Shown one piece after another: positions 32,005 to 43,779 of a stretch of 64,000 bases of DNA. The notes below the pieces were generated by a model, which was not told where the DNA came from, did not search any database, and worked only from the letters and a program-made list of their open reading frames with translations. A program made the position numbers and the translations under genes. Source of the DNA: Phocoena phocoena (taxonomy: Eukaryota; Chordata; Mammalia; Artiodactyla; Phocoenidae). Position 1 is the first letter of the stretch. Each line of letters starts with the position of its first letter. The stretch is from the NCBI RefSeq assembly GCF_963924675.1, contig NC_089220.1, forward strand, positions 82,587,168-82,651,167, read 5' to 3'.

Positions 32005-33341
32005 GAGGCAAACCGGCAAAGCCAATTTGGGGACAAAAATCAGAGCAGACAAGATATTTGAAAGGATTTTGTTTTTTTCAAATGTAGCTCAAAATGGTCA
32101 GAAGTTGGCCAAATTGGAAGCTGATATTCAGAGCCTGATAGGAACTTTTCTTAAGCCTTCTCCCCTAAGCTAAAATTAAACTATGTACCCAAAGGGAATG
32201 AAAACCATTCCAAAGACAAACAGCACTAACTCTAGAATGTAGGTGGAATCTTTTGATTTCTATCTTAGTTGAAGATCCTCTCCCTGATAGAGGGAGGCAA
32301 ATTTGAAGATAGTGTAAATAGGTTTCAGGAAGGGCGTGAGGAGGGAGGGGTAGGGGGAGTCAGCCTTGATACCATTCAGATTGCAGCCCAATTCTTTGAG
32401 GAATTAAAGGCAACTGTTCTACAACTTACATAACAATTTGAATCTTTACAAGAACAGAAAAAGTCCACCTCTCCTTTTTACCAATTCCAAAACTTCCCCT
32501 ATTCATTTCAAAAGGCTTATAGGTATGGAAAAAATTCTGGTCTCAGAAAACAAAAGTCCTTCTTGAAGGAACCTGCATTCTTTCTCTGTGCTTTCGAGAT
32601 GTAAATATTCTACTAGTTTTCCCTAGTGATTGAGAGCCACCTCTTTGAAATGCAAACTTCAAGGAGGTAAATTCTTATCAGAAGGAAAAAAATTCTTATC
32701 AGAAGGACCCCAAGTAGATCCAAGGGGTCTACTTGGAAACTAGGCAGATGAAAAAGTCTTCTCCATAAATATTAATAAAAAGTTTAAGCCATCTGAGCAG
32801 GTAAGGTTAATTTATTCCATCTGCAAGAAACAAGATTTGGATCCAGCTCTTTTGTAAACTAGTGAGTTTTGCATTATCATACCTGTCTCATGGCTAAAAT
32901 TTTAAAACAAGAATTTTATTCAAATTCATGTGATCTAGGATAATCTGGGGGAAAACAAGCTTAAGTTTGTTGGACTAATTAAAATAGTTCTCTCTTTAGA
33001 GTTATCAGTATTAAATATAAGGCAGGCATACAACTTTTATTCTACCTAAGTTTACTAAACGTTAAATAAGCTCAAGTTATCTCTTTCACAGATTTGTCAG
33101 CAAAAAAAAGGTAATTTAAGATGATGGTTAGCTGTTTAATGCCTCATGAAACTTTCAAGAGTAATGTAAACATGATCGCTAAGAATAAATACATTAAATA
33201 GATGTAAGGAAGACAAAAGTTTATAAACGAACTTTTCAATAATAATTTGCTTCATGGTATGTCTACTTTACTCAAAAATAGTTTTCAAAATCTTTTTGGT
33301 AACTTGAAACCTCAGTTATACTGAAATAAGTTAAATGATGG
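32005..33341 (+). mobile_element. AT-rich ERV-like internal sequence, tentative
   Basis: This AT-rich stretch precedes an inserted LTR. It appears to continue the degenerate sequence found after that LTR. I cannot translate any retroviral domain here, so the assignment rests on continuity and general resemblance. Confidence 0.3.
32670..32736. repeat. 17-bp tandem repeat followed by a hairpin
   Basis: The 17-mer AATTCTTATCAGAAGGA occurs exactly at 32670-32686 and 32691-32707. Immediately after it, CCAAGTAGATCC (32710-32721) pairs with GGGTCTACTTGG (32725-32736) across a 3-nt loop, with one G/T mismatch in twelve. Confidence 0.85.
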
Positions 33342-33347
33342 ATATTG

Positions 33348-33858
33348 TGAATGAAAAATATTGTTTGCCGTATCGGTAAACAAAGGATGTGGCAGTCATT
33401 AAGCCATCACATTACAGCCACCCTGATGGTGAGCCCTGAGGGAATTCAGGATGGAAACATAATGCCCACCGTCAAATCATGAGACACTGTAGCCACCCCA
33501 CAATGGAGCACCGCAAGGAAACTAAAGGTGAGAAAACACAGGATACTGGCCCCAGAGAGCTGAGGTGCATATCAAAGGAACGATTTCAGTGAGCCCAGAC
33601 TCTTGCATCTCCCCATACACAGAAAAGCTCGAAATTCCTTAACTTGAGATGTCTGGTTTTCTTTAATTAACAGTAATCTTTCCAACTATCTGGTCTTTGT
33701 TGCAAAAAACGCCTCTGTATCCTGGCTCCTCCCTTACCTCTCGGGAGCAGTTCCTCAGAGCCATCTGAGAGGCTGACTCCCAGGGTTAAGTACTCAGTTT
33801 TGTCCACCAAATAAAACATAACTCTCAGCTTTTAGGTTGTGCATTTTTTTCGTAGACA
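33348..33858 (+). mobile_element. Solo ERV LTR, possibly class II (BTLTR-like), sense
   Basis: A 511-bp block beginning TG and ending CA. Its 3' part contains CTCCCTTACCTCTCGGGAGC, GCCATCTGAGAGGCTGACTC, an AATAAA polyadenylation signal at 33809-33814 and the terminal GGTTGTGCATTTTTTTCGTA stretch, a layout I associate with cetartiodactyl ERV LTRs. Flanks ATATTG (33342-33347) and ATATTC (33859-33864) match in 5 of 6 positions, in line with a 6-bp duplication. Class assignment is uncertain. Confidence 0.7.
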
Positions 33859-33864
33859 ATATTC

Positions 33865-35924
33865 ACTGAATATCTAGATCATTTCCAAATAACATAAAAT
33901 ATTGAAACAGTGACTATACATGGGTTTATTCACTATTGACTTCCTTTCGCAAAGGAACTAAACATATTTAGGTTTATTATCAAACATGTTTTGTTTCACA
34001 TTGAAAAATTTACTATGAAGAAGAACATACTTCTAGAAATTGTGAAATGTACTTATAAATTTGTCAGTCCACAGAATGCTAGTGTAACAGTTCACAATTG
34101 CTTACTTCTTAGTTTTACTAGGAATTAATGATTCTAAGGGTTACAAATTCTAATTAATATACATAATTAAAACTAATAGAAATAATAAGGGAAACATCTC
34201 TTTGAAAGGAAAGTAGGGTGTGGTTTTGGTACAAAAAGGTATGAGGTATGGAATGTGTGTTTGTTAAGGGAAAAAGAGACTAATTTTGTCCTAAAGTAAA
34301 ACAACTGATTGCTCCAGAATGAGCCAGAGGGGAAAAAACATAGGACAAAATCTGAATTGAAAAGTTGTAGGAGGTTTGTGGGAAAGGAATCTTATGAAAT
34401 TAAATTTTACATATGGTCAATCTGGCTAAGATTAGAATGGGTTATTTAAGTTTTCTTTAAAAATGCATTTAATAACAAAAGTATACTTGTGCAAAACTAG
34501 ATTGTGGTTTTCTCTCCGTTAAAAGGACAAAGCTTTCTTAGATTATTGGTCGGCTTTTATTAAAATATTGTAAACAATATTCTCCTTTACCTTTTAAGTA
34601 ATCTTCCTGGAAAGCAAAGATTTTGTGTCTCACCAAAATAATTTACTCTGCTCCACATTGTCTTTATTAGGTCTTTGATTACTTAAGAAAACACAGTCTT
34701 TTCAGTACTAAAAAAAGCCGTTTTGTTCACAACTATTCAACCTTCTGTATTTGCCTTTAAAATCTTCTATTGTCACTTTAAATAGATAAGTTATTATTTC
34801 ATCTGTGATGTTTAAACTTCTGAGGTTATATTTGTATGGATATATGTTATTAATAAGGGTTCCATAAATCATATATAATTCCTAAAAATCTGATATGTCA
34901 CGGTATTGTGTTATCAGACGTAATACTGCTTATTATCTTAAAATGTTATTACACAGAAATAACCAAATTTCCTTGTCAATTCCATTATAATAAACTCTCA
35001 TAAGATCTTTAACCATGGGCATTTTTAAGCTTTTTGTTATTTACAGACAGTTACTGTTTTATTTTGATGCTTTTGCAAAAGTGAGATTTAGGAAAAGGAC
35101 CCTACCAAGAATGCTTAACCACTGACTTCACTGCCAAATTACCAGATGTCACACCTTTCACAACTGAAGAAGGCTCGACCTGACATCTGGTCTATGCAAA
35201 CACTGTAGACCTCAAAATCAAATTGGGAACAAAAGTAGCAAACGTCAAGGTAGACTGTTTCTTCCCAAGATATTGGCTCAAGAGGATCAAGAGCATTTCT
35301 TTCCATTCCTCCTTCCCTCTCTGACCATACTTTCCCTAATTCTTACAGCAGGAAGGTCTTTATGATTCTTTTGTCCACCTATTACCTTGCCCTGGCCTGG
35401 CAAGATTTTTCACATATCTCAAGTCATTACAAAGGAGGGTAATCCAACCTCCAACCAATGGTTGGATTTCCTGTGATGCTGGTAATCCTGTAGTTCTTTC
35501 TGCCCATCATAAGCTTCTCCCTGATTTCCAGGGCCTCAGTTTCTCTGAAACAAGCTTGCTGGATACACATTTCAGGGGAAGTGGAGACAGTTACATGAAA
35601 CACATAAACAAACCAATTAGCTTAAAGAAGTAACCCCCCTATAGGATTATTTCTTGACTTACATGATTCTAGATGGTTTGGGTCTCAGGAGCACTCTCCA
35701 AACCGTGGACATTGTCTTGTTGCTAATAATTATTATCATCTCCCTTACATGCTATATTCTCTCAAAAGTTTTAAATGTACATGGGCAGCCACTGGTCAGC
35801 CAACAGATGGTCTCTCTCTGACTAGAACAACAAAAGAGACCAGAAGAATGTAACTAGCTCCAAGAACAGAAGCCTGATATTGTCTCTGGGAATACTACAC
35901 CGAGACCTAAGAGGCAATGGTAGC
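33865..35924 (+). pseudogene. Class I (gammaretrovirus-like) ERV internal remnant with env 3' end
   Basis: The clearest coding trace is at about 35684-35821. One frame reads a short membrane-proximal segment, then roughly 15 codons of almost only leucine, isoleucine and valine followed by a cysteine and a short polar tail, ending in a stop at 35819-35821. This is the layout of the Env transmembrane anchor and cytoplasmic tail in class I ERVs. A few codons upstream, the likely continuation lies in another frame. The rest, back to 33865, is AT-rich and full of stops. The stop precedes an LTR-like block by about 100 bp, as expected for env. The ERV is non-functional. Confidence 0.6.
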
Positions 35925-36336
35925 TGAGAATCATGCTAAGATGGAAGTTTTTTGATCAAACCATTTGATGGTCAAGCAAATGATCAGACTGTAGAAATAA
36001 CTTTCTAAGCCCAAGATGGAGCTGGTCCTGCCCAGGGTATCACATCAGCAAACTAAAACTCAGATAACCTTTGTGTCCCTACAAGTGCTCTGTTTAATCA
36101 GAAACGCACTATATCCCGTCAGCCAATCTCCAAACACCAAGCCAATTCTGGGCCTTTACACCCCAAACAAGGTTGACTAAGTAACCCCAGCCTATCAGAT
36201 ATTTTCTATTTTTCTCTTCCTTGTTTTACGTATTCTTTATTCGATAAAAGCTTCCTGCCTTCCACTCCACTTTTCAGTTCTTTTCAGTTGGTTCTGAGTG
36301 ACTGTTCACTTCAAGTGTTAAAATTTGTTCGTATCA
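35925..36336 (+). mobile_element. ERV 3' LTR (class I-like), sense
   Basis: The block starts TGAGAATCATGC about 100 bp after the env stop and ends near TTCGTATCA. It has a U3-like part (AAGATGGAGCTGGTCCTGCC, CAGCCAATCTCCAAACACC), a TATA-like CGATAAAAGC at 36242-36251 and a C/T-rich R/U5-like part. The preceding purine stretch (AGACCTAAGAGG) could be a decayed polypurine tract. No matching 5' LTR is seen upstream in the window. Confidence 0.6.
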
Positions 36337-36339
36337 CCT

Positions 36340-36707
36340 AAACTGTTCTCTTTAATATTATTTTAACAGTATATAAAGTACTTAGCATAATTTTTCAATA
36401 AATGATAACTACCATTATGGTATCCTTTTACAATTCTCAGAAACAAAAAAAAGTAATTTGGGGATAAATTTTTATTAATGTTCAGTTTTTATTCCAAAGA
36501 ATTTTCTTAAATGATTGTGCTTTTTATATCACACGTATACAGTTGCCATTTGTTTAACAGAGAAAATGATTCCGAGACCATATGATAAAACAAACAGATC
36601 CGTTTTATTTTTTATAATTACTGTTCTATAGCTATTAATGAGAGAGCATTTTTCTGACTCCTTCAAAAATCTGTTGATCAAAATGTTCCCCATTTAAAGG
36701 AAATTGT
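36340..36707. other. AT-rich unassigned DNA
   Basis: Sequence between the ERV LTR and the next SINE. Nothing recognised. Confidence 0.4.
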
Positions 36708-36922
36708 GGGACTTCCCTGGTAGTCCAGTGGTTAGGAATCTGCCTTCTAATGCAGGGGACAAGGGTTCGATCCCTGGTCGGGGAACTAAGATCCCACACG
36801 CCCCGGGGCTACTAAGCCCGGGTGCGGCAACGAAGACCCCACTGGCTGCAACAAAAGATCCCGCATGTTAAAATTAAGATCCGACGCAGCTAAATAAATA
36901 ATAATAAATTTTTTAAAAAAAA
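36708..36922 (+). mobile_element. CHR-type SINE with longer 3' part, sense
   Basis: Begins GGGACTTCCCTGGTAGTCCA, has a good B-box (GGGTTCGATCCC), then GGGGAACTAAGATCCCACAC and the CAACGAAGACCCCACTGGCT region, with an A-rich TAAATAAATAATAA tail. It differs from the copies at 15398-21371 in its middle and 3' end, so it is another CHR subfamily. Confidence 0.95.
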
Positions 36923-36924
36923 GA

Positions 36925-38538
36925 ACTATCCAGTATACGAAAAGTTAAAAGAGACAGATTTTTAAAAAAATAAATAAATAAAGGAACTGGTAATGACAAG
37001 AAGGAAATGACACATACTGCTCCTGTACCTGGTGGGTCAGCTCACAGCTCACCTCTGTGGGCTAACTGGAGATGAAGTTAGTGTCTTTCACAGCAAGGGG
37101 AGTTCTAAGAATTCTTTGTGAGGAGGTTCTGTTTTATTCCCTGGAATATGGGAGAATAGCTGTGGCAAACGTCCAGAGGCTTTTTACCCCAGCAAGTCCT
37201 AACATATTTTAACTGTTCCAAAAGAGTCTGTGATAGGTCAAGCTCCCCAGGGAAGGGACTCTGAGGCTCTGAAATTGCACGCAAGAGCTTTCTTTAGGGA
37301 CAGCTTTTAGGATTGGGTCAAGACAGAGGCCGACTGTAATGTGTGAACTGAGGCTCCTGCTAATCCTACGGGGGGCTCTGGGGCTCGTGATGCCTTGAAG
37401 CGTGAGGAACAGCCATCAGGTGTAGGCTGTCCCTGGGGAGGGTGCATGGCTTTGGGCAAGGCAGCACTGATGGCCAAGGGCAACTTCTAGAGGAGAATCA
37501 ACCAATCAGCTGCCACACTTCCAGCTGCTGGAGGAATGAGTACCTCAGTGCTGAAGGGGGATCTGAGCAGAGCATCACCACCTCCATTCCACAGCCTCAG
37601 AGATTCTGAACCTCTCCCTGAGAGGGACCAATGACTACTTGGCCAAGCTGTTGCTTTACATAAATACCTAATTAAACTAAAGCATCTTTTGCTGTTCTTA
37701 TTGCTGCTGTTTTTAGCTTATCTGGGATTCTCTGGAAGATCTGAACTTCCACTCCCTAAACCGAACTGTCTATCTTTTTATACAGATCCTTTCTGCTGTT
37801 TAGAATAGACCAGAAGGGCAATCCCACATCTGAGGAGAAATGCATTTCCATATCCAGAGAGATCCCCACACTGCTACTTTGGGCACCTTGGGCTTGATAT
37901 GGCTCGCTTTAGGGGGAGACTTCCTGAAGTTAGGAAACTGTGATCTCAGAGTTTGGATTTTAAATTAAAGCTCTGTTTGTTGATACAGCTGAGAGAGATC
38001 TGTTGGGGGGCGAAGGGGGGCGGTGAGGAGTGGTTATTGCCAGCATGGGCAAAATATACTGGTTTCTGCTCCTGAACTGAAATTTAACCAATATATCTTA
38101 CGTATTACTGAAGCCACAGACTGATGTATAGCCTGTGGAATGAAGCCTGTGAAGGTGGTGAACTAGATTCAGAGACAGAGAGAGGTCAGAACAGCCTGTC
38201 CATCTCTGGTATTTAAGTGTAGTACCCAACCAGGGAGGCAGATGGTTGTTTTGTCCCGGAAACAGCTGCTTCGGAATTTCTGTGGTTAGATACTTGGGGG
38301 AGAGCTGATGAAGTGAGGAGGATATAAAGGATAAAGTGAAGAATAAGAGAAAAAGGAGGAGGATTACTGAGAGAGAGAGAGAAAGAACAAAGGAAAGAAT
38401 TACACATCCCCCTTCTTTGGTCAGTAATAACTAGATAAATTTTAACTCAAATAAAGAAAGAGGGGGTAGTGTAGAATGATTACTCTTTTGTCACCATAAC
38501 CTCTGCCTCATTTGCGAGCTGAGTTTGATGAAGAAATA
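36925..38538. other. Unassigned DNA
   Basis: About 1.6 kb, partly GC-richer. The 37330-37680 stretch has the feel of an old interspersed repeat (CTGTCCCTGGGGAGGGTGCA, TGTTGCTTTACATAAATACC) but I cannot assign it. Two G6 runs lie at 38005-38020. No gene is recognised. Confidence 0.4.
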
Positions 38539-38583
38539 TGATAACGACAATGATGATGACGACGACAACGATGATGATGATGG
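38539..38583. repeat. (GAT/GAC)n trinucleotide repeat
   Basis: Imperfect run of GAT, GAC and AAC units, followed by a GGA-rich purine stretch to about 38635. Confidence 0.9.
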
Positions 38584-38639
38584 AGGAAGTGGAAGAGGGT
38601 GAAGAGGAAGGGGAGATTAAAGCTGAGAAGGGGGAGATT

Positions 38640-40710
38640 TAGAACCAAAACTACAGCTGAAATAGGAAATAGAGGATGGTTGCCTCAGGAGTCCATGAAC
38701 TTGCCTCGAGATCTTCTCTACTGAAAACCTGTAAAAACTTTGCAAATTTCTGCTGAAAAGCTTTGAAGAAATGAAGAAATCAAACTTGAAGCATCTTGTT
38801 TAGCACAAAAAGGATGGCACCTGCAGTGAGACTATCTGTTTCAAGTTCCATCTTGTCATTTAATAGCCACCTAGTTTTGGTTCCATTATTAATCTCCCCA
38901 AGCCTTATCTATGAAATGGAGCACAGAGAGATAACATAAAAATCAATCAATAAATATGAATGCCAACGTTTTGTACTTTGTATGATGCTACATAAATTTA
39001 TTACCAGATTTTTTTTTTAGAGATAATGCATTTTTGTGATTAATTCTCTCAATCGATAAGAATCCAGATACTTCTTTTTTTATTTAGGTTTGTTGCAAAA
39101 CACTTGAAGAAGGATTTAAAATTTCTTTCATCTCTGAGTCAATGAGATAATACTTCCTTTCTTAAGCACTGAGCAGTGATGGACATTCATCCAAGCAAAT
39201 TGAGAGATGGTTGGTAAACTTTAAACTTGATATAGGTCAGGCATTTACCGAATTCAAGTTTTCCTTACATTTTATGTCAATAAAACTAAACCTCCTTTGG
39301 AAATATCTATCAAACAGTATGTGTTCATTTTAAAAATATAACTGTTGTAATGTTCCTAATAATGAGTCTATGGCAATGCAAGATCATCACCCTAAACTAC
39401 TTTTGAATCATTAGGAACTGCTAAGAAAGAAAGATTCATTATTATTATGACAAATATATTGTGACAACTCCAATACTTGGATTATTTCAACTCTTTCGGA
39501 ATTGGTCAGCAGTAGAAATGGCACCTTCAGTTAACCCAAAGATCCCATTCCTTACTACACGAGATAGCTAGGATTTTCCTTCAGCCACTGGTCTCTGGAG
39601 AAATCTAGAACCCAAACAGGTAGACACAAACACATTCCCATTTGCCTTTCAGCTGAATTTTTCCTCCTCGGATTTTGACCATCACCTGGAGCAGGTACGT
39701 AGTCACTCCTTTGCGTTCACGCGTGTGGGCACCCATTTTCTCTTGCATCTTGCTTCCTTGCTTCTGCAGTCAATATTTCTCCCTGACCCAGAACACAGCA
39801 GTACTCACACGCTGACATAACAAAGTGGTTAACCCAAAACACTTCTCAATACTCCTTCTCTTCCCTTGATTCATCTGCTATTTTTAGAAGACCTTTAAAA
39901 AAGATATTGTGCCTCCACAAAGATAAGAGCCAGATAATGAATATACCAAAAAAAAAAAAAAAAAAAAAGGCAGCAAATATCTTGCTCACACAGATCCACG
40001 TTAAACAAGAAGAATGACATCTGGACGCCATAAGGTAGATTTCTCATTTGCTGGTAGAATGTCTCTTGGTTTTTCTGTTACAGAACCCTAAAGCAAGGGA
40101 TGCTGTTAAAACTCATCTGTTCTCCGTAGCAACTCTGTCTAGTCTAGGTTTATTCTAGTCTAGGTCTATGCTTAAACTGCTTTAAGTAAAATGTTAACAA
40201 GTAGAGAAGGTTTGGTATCCCCAGTGCTGAAAATTCAGATTAGTGATAAGTCATGGTCACTATTAACCACCAGAAGGTGCTCCTTTCCATATGGAATAGA
40301 TTCTAAGAAATTTTATTTTTCATTTCAAGCTCTGTGAATTATACTCAGAATAAAAGAAAAAGAATCTTTTAAGATTCCAAGTAATCTGAAAAACCCATTT
40401 ATATGACAGCATAAAGACTAATCGAAGCTTTTTTCCCCTCCCAGGGCTCTGTTTGTTTTCAGTCAACACTTAGGTCTTATGATGTCTGAGGACTCCAAGG
40501 TATCATCCTGAGACAGTGATCTACACCTGATTTTGCACTTAAGAAGCTGCTTTGATGCACATCAGCCTATTTTGCTGTTAGGTCAGGCCTTATGAGGGCA
40601 CTCCCGGCGTTACTCCCCCTGTAGTCAATGCCTCTGGGAATTGAGCATTCTCAAGCAGAAAGACTTCTCATGCTTCTGGGCTGGTGTTTATGATTTGCCT
40701 CAGTTTCAAA
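38640..40710. other. Unassigned DNA
   Basis: About 2 kb without a recognisable gene or repeat. An A-run lies at 39950-39968. A very weak MIR-like trace may exist at 38850-38945. Confidence 0.4.
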
Positions 40711-40714
40711 CGTT

Positions 40715-40900
40715 CCCACTTCCTCCAGTTCTCAACGTATTGAAACACTTTAAGTCTGACTCAGATACCACCTCCTTTCTAGAATTCTCCCTCATTCCCC
40801 ACAATTAGAATGAATCGTTCCTGCTTCCACACTCTCTGTAGCATATTATCTGTCCCTCTATTTTGTACCCATCCATCCTCCCTTTTCCTATAGTTAATTT
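40715..40900 (+). mobile_element. L2 fragment, sense
   Basis: TGACTCAGATACCACCTCC, CTAGAATTCTCCCTCATTCC, TCTGTAGCATATTATCTGTC follows the L2 sequence upstream of its 3' end. Confidence 0.55.
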
Positions 40901-40904
40901 CACA

Positions 40905-43775
40905 TCTGTTTCTTTTTTCCAGCAGAAATGCAGAAATGCTTCTGGGTATCCGAGATAAAATAGGACAGATGGAAATAAGACTTGGTTTGAACCAAATCCA
41001 TGTTATGTTTTGTTCAAGAAGATTTTTTTAAAAACCAATAGTCGAGGTCCTCTCTTGATTTCACGTCTAGAATTTTCCAAGCAAACACTTTTTTCATGTC
41101 TCCTGACCTTACTTTGTGCTCATGCTGTAATGGAGACATTGCAGAGATCAAAAATACAAAGTCCTGCTTCTGAGAGTTGCTCACAGCTCAGGAAATCAAA
41201 CAGAGATTCCTCTATACATCTCAGAAAGCCAAAGGCAAGACCCTAATCCAGAAGGACAGCAATTTAGGGTGCTTATTTCGTTCTAGTCCCCTGGCTATGA
41301 CAAAGAAAAGTGTCCAACAGCCTGCATCCCCTACAATGAACTCCTTCTACAAGTATGGAACACTCTCAATCCAAAATCAACTCTTCAAAAAGCGGATTCC
41401 AATCCAACTAGAAGAAACAGCACCCAGAGGATAAGCACACCATGAACAATACTTGAGTTTTGTATCATGTCATGAACATCAAAAGTGTAGGGTTATGCAA
41501 GCCTAGAGTGGGAAAATGAACAGAGTCCAACCAGCCACCATGTCCCCCTCAGGTCCCCAGGATTCTTACTTTTCCCAGAACCTTTCTCAAATAAACAGCT
41601 AACTTGTTTGTATTTCTCGAAGTGAAGGCTGAAACAAAATTTTCCATGGAATTGGTTCATGAGAGATGTTATTCTTATCTGTGTGGTAGCTGGCCCTGTG
41701 ACTACCCCAGGAGTGAAGGGTGAGTCTAACATATAGTATCAGGGCAGAGCACCAAATGTGAGACGTTCAAATACATGCATCTTCCCTAGTGACAAAACAC
41801 ATTACTTTTTTAATAACTGTTTTAGCAACAAAAGCAATGTTTACACTTTATTAAACTCTCAACATTCCATAATCCCACCTCAAGATAAAAGTGACGAGAT
41901 GGCTAATTTGGTACTGGTAGGGCAATTTTAGGACTATTTCCAGGTAGAAAACCAGGACTCTATTTCCCTATCTTGCCTACTTACTCCCATTTTGTAGGAC
42001 AACAGAAGAGGAAAAGCAAAGAATGAGTCAATTTTTGAGACTATTCAGGAAAACCCCTGATATCATGCACCGTTTAGAATTACTCAAACACCTGTAACAG
42101 GTAACAGGTAGCCCTGGGCAAGGACCCATGGAAAAGGCACAAGAGACATAGGATCCTTTGATACCTGCCAGCACAGGCTGTCTTCCGAAGAGGACAAGAT
42201 ATATAACCAGGTAACGCTGTGTCTGCTGTGCCCAGGTGCAACATTTCCCAGGAGAGGGATCTTTAAGGATCCAGGGATCCTAGGGAGAGTTATATCATTA
42301 GGAAAGGTGATTGGGGTGCAGGGGATGCAAACTGTAAGAGTCACCATCTGAACGACATGATGCTCTTTACTTCCTACTGCTTCCCTGCCATTCCTCCTCC
42401 TCCACAGGCTTAAGCCCTTGTCAGGACACTGCTGGAGAGCACTGAGAATGCAATACTGCTTTCCACAGCTTCTTGTCCAGGGAGAAATCTGTTATCCTAT
42501 AAACTATGCTAATTTTCTTAATTTTTCCTGAAGTTCTTGAGAATATACGAAGAACGTGCTTCACTTTGCCACCTGTTTTGTTGCTGTTGTTGTTAGAAGT
42601 GTTTACAATTATCAGAAGGATAAAGGTTCCTCCCCCTTTAAGAAGCCAGGTGGTAAAATAACAGTTGCACCTTTCTTCCAGGAAAAATAGTCAGGAGTGA
42701 ATGACTCGGGGACAGTAGCGAACACACAGAGTGGTGTTCTGGACATCCCCTCAAGAGGGCAATTCAGTGGAGAAGAAAATGAGGGGCTACAAAAACCTAA
42801 GGCTTCAGATGGCAGGAGGGATGGATGGAAGGGGGAGAAGTCTTACAATAACTTAAGAATGTGTTTATAGCTTCCACTAAATAGCAGAAGAAGTTAATAT
42901 CTATTTTCTAAACAGTAGTTTCATACATGATAAAAATTACTGCGCCATTAGTTAGTTGGAAAGTAGCCAGAGGGGAACCATGGCACCTGCCCTGTTTGGG
43001 GCAGGGGTGGCAGAGCTGAGGTGGTAAGGCCAGGGATTGAAGTGGAGATCAACGCAGATCAGTGAAATAACAAATTGTATATTTTAATGTCAAGTGTTTT
43101 AGGTAACCCCATTCCTAAGCACCCTTTGTACAATTCTCTTACTGGATGAGTTAATCATTAATTAGGAATAAGGTTAATAACAGGTTTGTGATAGTCAAAA
43201 TCACAGATCAAAGTGCATCCACCTTCATCACCCTCCTAGCCGCACGCTGGAAGACAGACTCGAGTAAAGGCGGAGAGCAAGAGGGACCAGGGAAGGGGTC
43301 TGCGAGGACCTGAGTCTTCAGGCTCAGCTCACAGCCCACTTCCATCTTTGACAGCAGAATGCTGGTTACCTTGGGATACAAGCTCAGCTCTGCAACAGGC
43401 TTTGTCACCTCCGGTGGTCTTTATGATACAAATACTACTACTCATGACTCTGGGAAATTTACCTCCTACTCTATGGTAATTTCTCTCTCCACCAACTAAA
43501 GAAGGGACAAAAAATCACCTGCTCTCTCCTGCTCTTGATTGAACTCCTCCTCTTCCTTGCTTAATCAAATTCAAGTCCCTTGCTTGAAAGAAAAGCCATG
43601 TATGCTTGGCTTGCTTGCTTTGCCTTTGCTCACTGGCCAGACCACTGCATAATGCCCATGTTTAGGCAGCTTCTAAGTCAAATTATGGGGTAAATATGTA
43701 ACATTTGATGTCTACACCCTGTGGAAACTTGGAAATATCTGCTATGACCTCAGGAAACGTCCATAGAAGAAGGAC
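40905..43775. other. Unassigned DNA
   Basis: Nearly 2.9 kb with no recognised gene. Frames of 66-87 codons are scattered on both strands without domains. A diverged antisense L2-like trace may lie at 41095-41180 (GAGAGTTGCTCACAGCTCAG). A short GTAACAG direct repeat lies at 42092-42110. Confidence 0.4.
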
Positions 43776-43779
43776 ACTT

